64,000 nt of DNA from NCBI GenBank assembly GCA_963792815.1, contig CAWBXR010000011.1:310001-374000 (forward strand). The letters are read 5' to 3'. The notes beneath the pieces are model-generated. The model searched no databases, had not been told where the DNA came from, and saw nothing but the letters and a program-made list of their open reading frames with translations. Numbering within the stretch: position 1 is the first letter of the stretch; each line of letters opens with the position of its first letter. The translations under genes and the position numbers were made by a program. This document shows positions 7,935 through 16,015 of the stretch, in pieces. Source of the stretch: JARRPM01 sp963792815. GTDB taxonomy: Bacteria; Pseudomonadota; Gammaproteobacteria; Pseudomonadales; Halieaceae.

Positions 7935-9290
7935 TTGAATAAAACACACCATAAACGCAAGCAGCAGATCAAACGGGGGATCTCCTGGAATTTGGTGGGT
8001 CTGTTCCTCAACAAAGGCTTGTCGATCGTCGTTCGATTGATACTTGCGCGTCTGTTAGTTCCGGAAGATTTTGGCCTGATTGCCATGATAACCGTGGCGC
8101 TGGGACTCGTTGGGATACTTGGTGATCTTGGGCTCAAGAATGCCTTGATCCAGCGATCTTGGAAGAATGTTGTAGGGGCGTCCTATGACAGTGCATTCTG
8201 GTTGCTGTTGTGCGGTGGTTTTCTCTGGATGGCCTTGTTCATGATTGCGGGTATTCCGCTCATGGTACTGATCTTCGATGAGCCTAGATTGGTAGATTTG
8301 GCGACAATCATGGGTCTAAGTATTCCGTTACACAGCATTGTAGTTGTACCCGAAGCGCGATTAATACGGAAAATGCGTTTTAAGACTCTAGTCATCGCGG
8401 AACTGGTATCAACTCTGGTGGCTTCTATCATCGCCATAGTGCTGGCATTTATGGGGTTTGGAGTCTGGGCGCTGGCAGCTCAGGAGCTAAGTGCGAATTG
8501 TTTACGAACAGGGCTAATTTGCCGTCTTGCTCGCTGGCGGCTACGGAGGCGTTTTTCATGGGAACATTTGCGTGAGCTGGCTGGGTTCAGCAGCTATATG
8601 CTGGGCAACGAGCTAATTTTCTATACGCGAAAAAACATGGACAAGGCCCTGATTGGTGCTGTACTCGGGACTGCATCACTCGGTATTTACACGCTTGCCT
8701 TCATGCTGACGGAGACGGTGCGTAGCAGAATCACGGGCATGATTGGTCGCGTCATGTTTCCCGCTTACAGCCGCGTGCAGGCAGACCGAGAAGAAGTTGC
8801 TCGGCTTTATCTTCAGGTTGTCCGTTATGCCACCTTGGCCACTTTCCCTGTGGCATCGCTGATGATTCTCTATGCTGGCCACTTGGTACCTATGTTGTTT
8901 GGTGACGGATGGTTGGATGCCGTGGCGCCAGTTCAGATTCTCTCTCTTGCCAGTATGTTGTTTGCGCTTTCTGGAGATCCGTCCGTGGTTCTGCGTGGTA
9001 TCGGAAAGCCGAAAATTGCCTTTCATATAGCGCTATGGAATACGCTCATTGTCGGGTTTCCTGCGCTGTTTATTGGTACGACAAATTTTGGGGTGAATGG
9101 GGCGGCATGGGCGGTTGTTATCCATTATGCTACCAGCAGGGTTGCGGGGCAGTACTACCTGCGAAGAGAGATATCGGTAAATGGAGCATCCATATTTAGG
9201 GCTTCTTTTCCCGCGTTTGTCGTTGCCATCACCATAATGCTGTTAGGTGTCTATCTGGGAAATGCAGGGATACTCTCTGCCTTCAAATAA
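7935..9290 (+). CDS. Polysaccharide flippase, Wzx/PST family
   Basis: A 451-residue multi-spanning membrane protein. It starts IKRGISWNLVGLFLNKGLS and continues LARLLVPEDFGLIAM and LGLKNALIQR, the conserved opening of WzxC-like lipid-linked oligosaccharide translocases (MOP superfamily). About a dozen hydrophobic segments follow. The role would be flipping undecaprenyl-linked repeat units across the inner membrane. The start is TTG 7935. It is the first gene of the AT-richer island and runs toward the other plus-strand island genes. No Wzy polymerase is recognisable nearby, so the polymer could instead be extended by the phosphotransferases. The exact substrate is unknown. Confidence 0.85.
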   Translation: MNKTHHKRKQQIKRGISWNLVGLFLNKGLSIVVRLILARLLVPEDFGLIAMITVALGLVGILGDLGLKNALIQRSWKNVVGASYDSAFWLLLCGGFLWMALFMIAGIPLMVLIFDEPRLVDLATIMGLSIPLHSIVVVPEARLIRKMRFKTLVIAELVSTLVASIIAIVLAFMGFGVWALAAQELSANCLRTGLICRLARWRLRRRFSWEHLRELAGFSSYMLGNELIFYTRKNMDKALIGAVLGTASLGIYTLAFMLTETVRSRITGMIGRVMFPAYSRVQADREEVARLYLQVVRYATLATFPVASLMILYAGHLVPMLFGDGWLDAVAPVQILSLASMLFALSGDPSVVLRGIGKPKIAFHIALWNTLIVGFPALFIGTTNFGVNGAAWAVVIHYATSRVAGQYYLRREISVNGASIFRASFPAFVVAITIMLLGVYLGNAGILSAFK

Positions 9291-9295
9291 TAAGA

Positions 9296-10516
9296 GTGCT
9301 TAAGTCGATGAAGCTGTCTGATCTAGTGCGGGCCAATACACACCTTCTGATTGTCTGGGAGACAGCGACACACCGGATTTCAGAAATTGAAGAAGATCTG
9401 GAAAGCAGATTTCAGGTCCTCCAATCGTTCCATATTCAGTGGTCAAGAGAGCACATCCATAAAAACATGGGGAGGTTCTATGGCAAAAAACTTCCGGATA
9501 TCGCCGATAAGGTTTCTCATTGTGGGGAAGGCGAATTCGTCGTCTACTTTATTACTGATCCCACGCCAGATTGGGCGGTAATGAAAACGTCATCTGGCCT
9601 GCAATTGGTCAACAGGCATGTATTCGATGCGAAGAAAATCTACAGGGAGATGACGGGGGGTGGTCACCGGGTACATGCCACCAATAATCAAGCGGAGACC
9701 CTTAGAGACGCTGTGCTCCTCTTTGGTCTGGAACTCCCTGAAGCCCGAGGTTCAGATGTTCCTATATGCAGAGACCTGGTCGGGGCCGGGGCTTGGGGTT
9801 CGCTGACTGAAATGTTTTCGGTCATGAACCTCTGCACAAGGTATGTTGTATTGCGAAACTTTGATTCTCTGCCAGAAAAACATGATGCAAGTATGCATGG
9901 GGATATTGACATCTTGTGTACTGATTACGATGAATTTGCATTGCTTGCTAACGCCGAAGCAGTGTTTCCGCAGAGTTACCGCCGCTATTATTTCATTAAC
10001 GTTGGTGGAGAAAAAATTCCGGTCGACATCCGGGACATTAACGAAAACTATTACTGTGCACGTTGGTCTCTCGACCTCATTCGTCATAGAGTTTCGAAAC
10101 GTGGTATCTATGTTCCAGCGAAACAGGATTATGTTTATTCGCTGGCATACCACGCCTTGATGCACAAAAGAAACTTGTCGCCTGACTATGGCATAAAATT
10201 AGTCGCCCTGTTTGAAAGCATTCATCAAACAGACACGATAAGCAGTCACATGGGGTATGTGGCGGAGACGCTCAATTTCTTCATGTTGGAAAATGGTTAC
10301 AGATTCGTGCGCCCTCTGGATTGGTCGGTGTATTTCAATTATAGAAAAACCTCGGAGATAGGCCCTGCAATATGGAAGCTTGTTTCCCGCCCACCAACAA
10401 CACTCAAGCACATTAGACGTGAGGTGGAGACACTTTTCTCTCTATTTTATCGGCAGCACCTCCGGGCGGGTATACGCCGAATTAGAAAATTGATCACCGC
10501 AAGAGGTGGGAGTTAA
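9296..10516 (+). CDS. Unassigned 406-residue protein with nucleotidyltransferase-like segment
   Basis: I do not recognise this as a named family. Residues about 1-150 contain LLIVWETATHRISEIEEDL, FYGKKLP, an EFVVYFITDPTPDW strand and the odd MTGGGHRVHATNNQAET. Residues about 175-290 look like a nucleotidyltransferase fold: YVVLRNFDSLP followed by MHGDIDILC, where DID could be the metal-binding acidic pair, then KIPVDIRDINENYY. No signal peptide or membrane helix is seen. The start is GTG 9296, 5 bases after the flippase stop. Its position among glycerol-phosphate and hexose-phosphate transfer genes suggests a role in modifying or priming the surface polymer. That role is inference only. Confidence 0.6.
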   Translation: MLKSMKLSDLVRANTHLLIVWETATHRISEIEEDLESRFQVLQSFHIQWSREHIHKNMGRFYGKKLPDIADKVSHCGEGEFVVYFITDPTPDWAVMKTSSGLQLVNRHVFDAKKIYREMTGGGHRVHATNNQAETLRDAVLLFGLELPEARGSDVPICRDLVGAGAWGSLTEMFSVMNLCTRYVVLRNFDSLPEKHDASMHGDIDILCTDYDEFALLANAEAVFPQSYRRYYFINVGGEKIPVDIRDINENYYCARWSLDLIRHRVSKRGIYVPAKQDYVYSLAYHALMHKRNLSPDYGIKLVALFESIHQTDTISSHMGYVAETLNFFMLENGYRFVRPLDWSVYFNYRKTSEIGPAIWKLVSRPPTTLKHIRREVETLFSLFYRQHLRAGIRRIRKLITARGGS

Positions 10517-10518
10517 TT

Positions 10519-11226
10519 TTGCGCATAAGTGCAAAAAAACTCGTAGCTGCGATGCGCTTTGCTACTCTGGTCGCCCGCAATGACTTCCAGGCATTTTCTG
10601 CCAGAATTCAACCGCGGGTCAGATACCTTGACCTTGCCTGGTGTAACCCGATGGATATTCGGCTCAGTACTCGTTATTTCGTTCCCAAAAGAGGTGGATT
10701 TCTATGCGGCGGTAATGAGATAGCGAAAGACTTACTCGGCAAAAACAGATATCGCTTTATTGCTGCAGGAGATTGGGACAGGGACACTGCACCGATCGAA
10801 GATGTAATACATATTTCGAGAACGATCGCTCGCTTCGATAGAGGGCTCGACTGGGAATCTGTTGGGGAAGTATCATGGATGATGGAAAATATTATTGAGT
10901 TTGGTGTCCAGGATGGATGCCGAAACCTTGAGGATGTAGTAGCTCGCTGCGAAGCAATTGACGCTTTGAAGGATCAGTTGGAGCGCGACGGCCGGTTCTA
11001 CGGCCGTCGAGAGTTACACCCCGGAAACTTTCGTGAAAAGGGCGGTATTGGTGTCAGTCTCGCTCGTAACGGAGACATAATATGGCTTTCAGATGGAGCG
11101 CATCGTCTTGCGCTAGCGCGTCTCCTTTCGGTAAAAGAAGTGCCTGTATGCATACACATGATCCACTCTGAGGGCCTGGATAATGGCGCTTGGAGTCAGA
11201 ATATTTACTTTCAACGCAGGTACTGA
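10519..11226 (+). CDS. Unassigned 235-residue protein with ParB/Srx-like motif
   Basis: Product not recognised. Near the C-terminus the sequence WLSDGAHRLALARLLSVKEV, followed by PV, resembles the nucleotide-binding motif of the ParB/sulfiredoxin fold (DG.HR..A....G...VPV). That fold includes DNA-binding ParB, sulfiredoxin and small-molecule kinases such as SbnI and SerK. The middle has DWDRDTAPIEDV and ERDGRFYGRRELHPGNFR. The start is TTG 10519, two bases after the stop of the preceding gene, so the two are probably translated together. It has no membrane segment. A kinase-like role in polymer precursor supply is one possibility, but nothing in the sequence proves it. Confidence 0.55.
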   Translation: MRISAKKLVAAMRFATLVARNDFQAFSARIQPRVRYLDLAWCNPMDIRLSTRYFVPKRGGFLCGGNEIAKDLLGKNRYRFIAAGDWDRDTAPIEDVIHISRTIARFDRGLDWESVGEVSWMMENIIEFGVQDGCRNLEDVVARCEAIDALKDQLERDGRFYGRRELHPGNFREKGGIGVSLARNGDIIWLSDGAHRLALARLLSVKEVPVCIHMIHSEGLDNGAWSQNIYFQRRY

Positions 11227-11336
11227 CGGCGGTTGTTTGTCCCCAACCTCGTTTTGGGTGCGCGACTAAGTATCTGCCAGCAGGGGGCGTGTGGAGGCAA
11301 TGTCATTATTAGTACAGAAACAGGCAATAGTTTAGC

Positions 11337-12308
11337 GTGAAGATTTCAGTGGCCATGGCGACCTTTAACGGTGAGAAGTATCTCCCGGAACAGCTCAGTA
11401 GTTTTCTTGTGCAGGAACGCCTTCCTGACGAGCTTATTGTCTGTGACGATTGTTCAACGGACGGCAGTGTTGGGATTCTTGAGGACTTCGCAGCAAAAGC
11501 GCCTTTCAAGGTTGTGATTGAGCGAAATCAGGTTAGGCGTGGTGCCGCCGAAAGTTTTGGGCGGGCACTCTCGACCGCCAGCGGTGATCTCGTGTTTCTA
11601 AGTGATCAGGACGATGTCTGGCTTCCGCCAAAGATGGCGGCCGTTCTGCAGTTGCAAGAACAGCGCCCAGATAAGTTGATTTTTCTTAACGATGTTGCCA
11701 TATGTGATGGGGATCTAACTTTAACCGGCTTGACGAAGTTGGGGCAGATGCAATCAGCAGGGTACTCTCTGGACGCGTTTGTCATGGGATGTGCCGCCGC
11801 GGCACGCATTGATCTCCTGCGACTCTGCCTCCCCATTCCGCGGAATGTGCGTGGGCACGACAACTGGCTGGTAGCTTTCGCCAACAGCCTTGGTGCTACG
11901 TTCGTCTCCTTTGATGTCTTGCAACTATATCGGCGGCATGGTGCTAACCAGTCCAATGTTCTGCCCAATCGAACGACCCGCATTGGCAGATGGCATAGGA
12001 TCCGGATGCAACTTGATAGGGCGGTTTCTGATGAGGCAGTGAAGAAAGCTGCGGAAGAATTAGATTTTGTCAGGCAGCTGATCGGGGGTTTGGAGAGAGC
12101 TGTTGGTCGTTGTGGCGGCGCATATGATGAGCAACTGCTGTATGCAATTGAGCTGCACAAGTCGAAGCTGGAGGCGCTACTCTTCCGGGGTAACCTGAGA
12201 GCGCGAGCTATACCGTTTCGAGTGCCGAGCGTGCTCTGGCACTGGCTTGTTGGTGGCTATAAGCCATTTAATGGTTTGCGCAGTGTAATAAGAGATATCA
12301 TCGGATGA
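11337..12308 (+). CDS. Glycosyltransferase family 2
   Basis: A GT-A fold sugar transferase of 323 residues. The N-terminus ISVAMATFNGEKYLPEQLSS is followed by ELIVCDDCSTDGS and the FLSDQDDVW motif near residue 83, where the metal-binding acidic residues sit. RGHDNWLVAFAN supplies the later acceptor-site region. This subgroup usually adds rhamnose or hexose to O-antigen or capsule repeat units. The GTG start at 11337 is the only start near the conserved N-terminus. The 110-base gap before it holds nothing recognisable. Donor and acceptor cannot be told from the sequence. Confidence 0.85.
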   Translation: MKISVAMATFNGEKYLPEQLSSFLVQERLPDELIVCDDCSTDGSVGILEDFAAKAPFKVVIERNQVRRGAAESFGRALSTASGDLVFLSDQDDVWLPPKMAAVLQLQEQRPDKLIFLNDVAICDGDLTLTGLTKLGQMQSAGYSLDAFVMGCAAAARIDLLRLCLPIPRNVRGHDNWLVAFANSLGATFVSFDVLQLYRRHGANQSNVLPNRTTRIGRWHRIRMQLDRAVSDEAVKKAAEELDFVRQLIGGLERAVGRCGGAYDEQLLYAIELHKSKLEALLFRGNLRARAIPFRVPSVLWHWLVGGYKPFNGLRSVIRDIIG

Positions 12309-12384
12309 GTTCTGTTGATGTATTTCGGTGCTATTGCATCTCAATCCGCTTGGCGGATAGTTTCTCAGCTAAGGAATAAGTTAA

Positions 12385-13317
12385 GTGAGCTCTGCAGTTG
12401 ACGTTGTTTATACTTGGGTGAATCACGATGATCCAGAGTGGATAGAAACATACCATCAGGCATGCAGTTATCATGCTCCGGATGTCAACGCTCATATTAG
12501 CGTTAACAATATGGCAAGATTTCAAAGCCGTAATGAAATTGTTTACTCAATCCGCTCTGTTCGACGCTTCGCGCCCTGGGTCGACAGAATATTTGTCGTC
12601 ACGAACTGTGCTCTACCGGCCCAACTTCTTAGTGACCGTGCAGTGATTAGGGTTTGTCATGAGGAAATATTCCCGGATACTTCTCTGCTGCCGACTTTCA
12701 ACTCGCGCGCTATTGAAGCCAATTTGCACCGTATACCAGGCATTACTGAGCGTATACTGTATTTCAATGACGACTTTTTTCTCTGTCGTTCGGCTACTCC
12801 TGAAGAGTTTTTCCCGACCACAGGGTCAGTGTCGGTTTTTCCATCAAAACACGATGTTCCTTACGGTCGGGCCAATGGTCTTAGGCCCATAGACTATGGG
12901 GCACTAAACGCCTGTGAGTTGCTTACTAATGACTTCGGTTACAGGCCTGTCAAGAAATTACATCATTCTCCGTACCCTTTGATGAAGAGTTTTCTGACGG
13001 AGCTCGAGGAGATGTATCCCGAGAGGTTTGCAGCAACACGCTCTCATAAGTTTCGCGACAACAGCGATATTCCTCCCGCCACCACCCTTCAAGCGTATTA
13101 TGCCGTTGCGACGGGTCGCGGTGAATTGCGTCAGATAGCTTCGCGTTATGTAGATATTGGTGATCCGCTATTTCCATTGTTGATTCACCCTTTTTCCCCG
13201 TTGCGTAGGGGTAAGTATCAGACCCTTTGCCTGAACGAAGTGACGCATCCAAGGTATTTTTCAGGGTTACGTGATGCGCTCGTTCGTCGCTTTCTCGAGT
13301 CGATGTTTCATGAGTAA
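12385..13317 (+). CDS. Stealth-family hexose-1-phosphate transferase (capsule polymerase type)
   Basis: A 310-residue protein with the Stealth conserved regions. CR1 is DVVYTWVNHDDPEW (residues 6-19). CR2 is RFQSRNEIVYSIRSVRRFAP followed by the WVDRIFVVTN strand. CR3 is the LPTFNSRAIEANLHRIPGI segment with YFNDDFFL. CR4 has HSPYPL and KFRDNSDI. The family transfers sugar-1-phosphate to make phosphodiester-linked polymers. Examples are the meningococcal serogroup A ManNAc-1-P polymerase and human GlcNAc-1-phosphotransferase. The start is GTG 12385, and the stop overlaps the next ATG by 8 bases, tying it to the glycerol-phosphate gene. The sugar is unknown. The epimerase-like gene in the island would fit ManNAc. 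Confidence 0.88.
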   Translation: MSSAVDVVYTWVNHDDPEWIETYHQACSYHAPDVNAHISVNNMARFQSRNEIVYSIRSVRRFAPWVDRIFVVTNCALPAQLLSDRAVIRVCHEEIFPDTSLLPTFNSRAIEANLHRIPGITERILYFNDDFFLCRSATPEEFFPTTGSVSVFPSKHDVPYGRANGLRPIDYGALNACELLTNDFGYRPVKKLHHSPYPLMKSFLTELEEMYPERFAATRSHKFRDNSDIPPATTLQAYYAVATGRGELRQIASRYVDIGDPLFPLLIHPFSPLRRGKYQTLCLNEVTHPRYFSGLRDALVRRFLESMFHE

Positions 13318-13702
13318 GACAGTAATCACCTTTGGCACCTTTGATGTTTTTCACGTTGGGCACCTGCGTATTCTGGAACGTGCTGCGAGTCACGGTGACA
13401 AGTTGATTGTGGGTGTATCAACAGATCAGCTTAACTTCGACAAAAAGGGCCGTGCTCCAGTTTACGACCAGCATCAGCGGTTGGAGATTATCTGCGCCCT
13501 ACGATGTGTGGCTGAGGTGTTCTTTGAGGAATCGCTCGAGTTAAAGCGCCATTACCTTGAAGTTCATCAGGCCGATGTGTTGGTGATGGGAGATGACTGG
13601 CGAGGCAAGTTCGATGAATTCACCGACATCTGCCAGGTGTTCTACCTTGAGCGTACACCGGCTATTTCCACTACTCAGGTTATCGAGCAAATTCGAAGCT
13701 AG
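13310..13702 (+). CDS. Glycerol-3-phosphate cytidylyltransferase (TagD/GCT type)
   Basis: Makes CDP-glycerol from CTP and sn-glycerol 3-phosphate. It has 130 residues, the usual TagD length. The nucleotidyl-transfer motif GTFDVFHVGHLRILERA contains HVGH at 15-18. The C-terminal RTPAISTTQVIEQIR matches the RTxGISTT signature, with alanine for glycine. ATG 13310 overlaps the Stealth gene by 8 bases. A further upstream ATG at 13271 lies inside the Stealth gene and adds residues absent from the family. It is convergent with the CDP-glycerol-using transferase, and the two genes overlap by about 4 bases at their 3' ends. Confidence 0.9.
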   Translation: MSKTVITFGTFDVFHVGHLRILERAASHGDKLIVGVSTDQLNFDKKGRAPVYDQHQRLEIICALRCVAEVFFEESLELKRHYLEVHQADVLVMGDDWRGKFDEFTDICQVFYLERTPAISTTQVIEQIRS

Positions 13703-14862
13703 GCGGCGACAAGCCGCCCAATTCGATTCAGCTGAAAATTCGACGTGTAACCGTTCTGGAATTCGCCATAGATCGCGTCGCTTACCTCGTCTTGCTTTGC
13801 TTGGTATTTTGCCTGGCAAGCCTGTGTATGCAGCAAGGCATAATTTAGCGCGTCTTCAAGAGCCTCCATATCAGATACGACCTCACCAAATCGATATTCC
13901 GGGCCGAGCGAAAAGCCGTTCTTGAACGGGGGTTTCACGTCCAGGAATATCGTCGGGCGTTCAAGAGCAAGGTAATCGAAGGCGATGGATGACCAGTCGC
14001 ATAACAGGATGTCTGCGTGCAGCAGCAATTCTTCGGAGTCAGCGTAGTCCTTCATCGAACAGTGCGCCACATTCTCCACCGGGGTGGCACTGATGTGGGC
14101 GTTCAGGTGGCTGCGAATCACCAATGTGGCGTTCTGGGCGCCGCAGATCTGCGCCAACCGCTGAATGAATGAATCCTGGGTTTCGCCGAATGGAAATAAC
14201 TCCCTGCCGCTGTCGTCCTGTTGCCAGGTCGGCGCATACAGGACAATGCGTCGTGTGGCGGGGATGCCGAGTAAGTCATGCAGGTCGTGTTTTGGAGTGT
14301 CTTGCCTGAACAGTTTATCTGCTCTTGCGTAGCCAAGACTGAATACCTGCTCGGGGTCAAAGCCGAATTTTTCCTGATAGATCTTTTTCAGCAGTGGAGA
14401 CGACACCCATACCTCGTCATACCGGTGTTGTAGTCTAAAGTCATCGGGAACGAATCCCTTGAACGGAATGCCATGCCATACGTCAATAAACTTAATGTCG
14501 GTAAAGCGCACCAGCGGAGTCATCGCGTGGAGGCCGTGATCGGTTATCATCACTGTCGTTTTTCGCAATGCCAGCATATCCCGAAGCCGATTACACCTGA
14601 GAACATTCACGCCCTCTTGCTCAAGTTTTGCGCTGTAGTCCGGGTCAAGCGAAAGAAAGTGCAGACTAAAACTCTGCGTAAAGGAGCGTTGCCACTCCTC
14701 GTAAAGTGCTTTCAGGTTTCCAGATAGTTGGTGGCCGTACATCACAACCATGGGAGTTGCGGGTCGTCTGCTGAATGGGCGCAGTGCCATGACGAGCAGT
14801 GTAAATACGGCCTGTTTTGCCAGTAACAACCAGTGTCTCGGGTTGTGCTTATCTATTTTCAA
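13699..14862 (-). CDS. CDP-glycerol glycerophosphotransferase family (TagB/TagF-like)
   Basis: Transfers glycerol phosphate from CDP-glycerol to a membrane-linked acceptor, as in wall teichoic acid synthesis. It has 387 residues. An N-terminal hydrophobic segment (about 10-28) suits membrane association. Conserved motifs in order are DVWHGIPFKGF, RYDEVWVSSPL, VLYAPTWQQDDSGRE, VIRSHLNAH and the DILLCDWSSIAFDYLALERP donor-site region (PF04464). The C-terminal tail is short, so this is a single-domain enzyme rather than a long TagF. It overlaps the epimerase-like gene by 14 bases on the same strand. The substrate CDP-glycerol is made by the convergent cytidylyltransferase. Confidence 0.9.
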   Translation of the reverse strand: MKIDKHNPRHWLLLAKQAVFTLLVMALRPFSRRPATPMVVMYGHQLSGNLKALYEEWQRSFTQSFSLHFLSLDPDYSAKLEQEGVNVLRCNRLRDMLALRKTTVMITDHGLHAMTPLVRFTDIKFIDVWHGIPFKGFVPDDFRLQHRYDEVWVSSPLLKKIYQEKFGFDPEQVFSLGYARADKLFRQDTPKHDLHDLLGIPATRRIVLYAPTWQQDDSGRELFPFGETQDSFIQRLAQICGAQNATLVIRSHLNAHISATPVENVAHCSMKDYADSEELLLHADILLCDWSSIAFDYLALERPTIFLDVKPPFKNGFSLGPEYRFGEVVSDMEALEDALNYALLHTQACQAKYQAKQDEVSDAIYGEFQNGYTSNFQLNRIGRLVAA

Positions 14863-16009
14863 GAGCTGAACGTTCCGTCTTCGCCCCTATGTTCCCGACG
14901 TTTTTTGATTCGATAGGAGCATTTTCGACCGGACTGAGGTGAGCCAGTGTGTCGACAATAATGGCTGAGGGGGAAATATCTTTACGCTCCGGGGCTTGCT
15001 CATACTGTTTCAGGTCTTTCAATACGCGTGCGGCAATTTCGTAGTCGTAGTTACAGATCACAGCATTGTGCCCGATACCTTCCTGGCGTTCACTCGTCGA
15101 GCGCATGATGATGCAAGGCTTGCCGATGTAATAGCACTCCTCCTGATTGCTGCCGCCATCAGTAATTACCAGGGCGGCATGCTTCACCAGCTTTACGAAT
15201 TCAAAATAGCTGTAGCGTGGTCGTAACTCGATGTTTGGCTGCTTCTTGAGGCTTTCCATCATCCCGAATTCGACCAGCTTTTGTTCCGTTGGTTTATGCA
15301 GGATGAGAAGCACCGGGATATCATTACTGGTCTTTACAAGAATCTGAATAATCTTTTCTAGTTGTGTTTTCGAAAAGATATTTTCAAATCGGTGGATCGA
15401 GGCTATCGCGAATCGATGGACCGGTATATCGATATCCGCGTCATCGATAGCCTGTTCGCTCAGCCGCAGAGAGTCCAGGAGCGTGTTGTGAACAGTGTCG
15501 ATCTTCGTTCCACTGTATTTCTCTAAATTGGAAAGCGCCCATTCACCCGGAGCGAAGTAAATGTTCGAGAGTTTAAAGGTTAATATACGGGTAAGCTCTT
15601 CAGGAAATGGTTGTAGCAGATTGAATGAGCGCAAACCGGACTCGACGTGCGCAGATCTTTGGCCAGCTAGTCGCGCAAGCATGGAGCCGAGCAGGGTCGA
15701 GAATGTATCCCCATGGTTGAGGACGACGCCCCCTTTGTCACCCTGCCATACTAATTGGCGGTGTTTGAGGGTGAAAAGAATGATTCTCACAGACCAGGCA
15801 AGCATCTGAAAGATTCCGGTTATATCCTTCCCGCTGTAGAGCGTGACATCCGGCTCTTTTATGCCAAACTCTTCGCGGATGTTGCTTACCGTGGCCTGGT
15901 GTTGCCCGCTGAATATAAAGTTATAAGGTATGTCGCGCTGCTGGAGTTCTACCATGACAGGCGCCATCTTGATCAGCTGTGCTTTGGTGCCAACAAACAT
16001 ATGAATCAT
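14849..16009 (-). CDS. UDP-N-acetylglucosamine 2-epimerase-like protein
   Basis: A 386-residue member of the PF02350 family, whose members make UDP-ManNAc or hydrolyse UDP-GlcNAc to ManNAc. Visible elements are IHMFVGTKAQLIKMAPVM (the usual GTRPE is GTKAQ), LNHGDTFSTLLG, HVESGLRSFNLLQPFPEE, ASIHRFEN and TDGGSNQEECYYIGKPC. The altered N-terminal and HRREN-like motifs mean the precise reaction is uncertain. It ends 6 bases from the dxs stop on the same strand. A partnership with the Stealth transferase would resemble the SacA/SacB pair of meningococcal serogroup A. That is inference from gene content. Confidence 0.82.
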   Translation of the reverse strand: MIHMFVGTKAQLIKMAPVMVELQQRDIPYNFIFSGQHQATVSNIREEFGIKEPDVTLYSGKDITGIFQMLAWSVRIILFTLKHRQLVWQGDKGGVVLNHGDTFSTLLGSMLARLAGQRSAHVESGLRSFNLLQPFPEELTRILTFKLSNIYFAPGEWALSNLEKYSGTKIDTVHNTLLDSLRLSEQAIDDADIDIPVHRFAIASIHRFENIFSKTQLEKIIQILVKTSNDIPVLLILHKPTEQKLVEFGMMESLKKQPNIELRPRYSYFEFVKLVKHAALVITDGGSNQEECYYIGKPCIIMRSTSERQEGIGHNAVICNYDYEIAARVLKDLKQYEQAPERKDISPSAIIVDTLAHLSPVENAPIESKNVGNIGAKTERSALENR

Positions 16010-16015
16010 GTTTGA

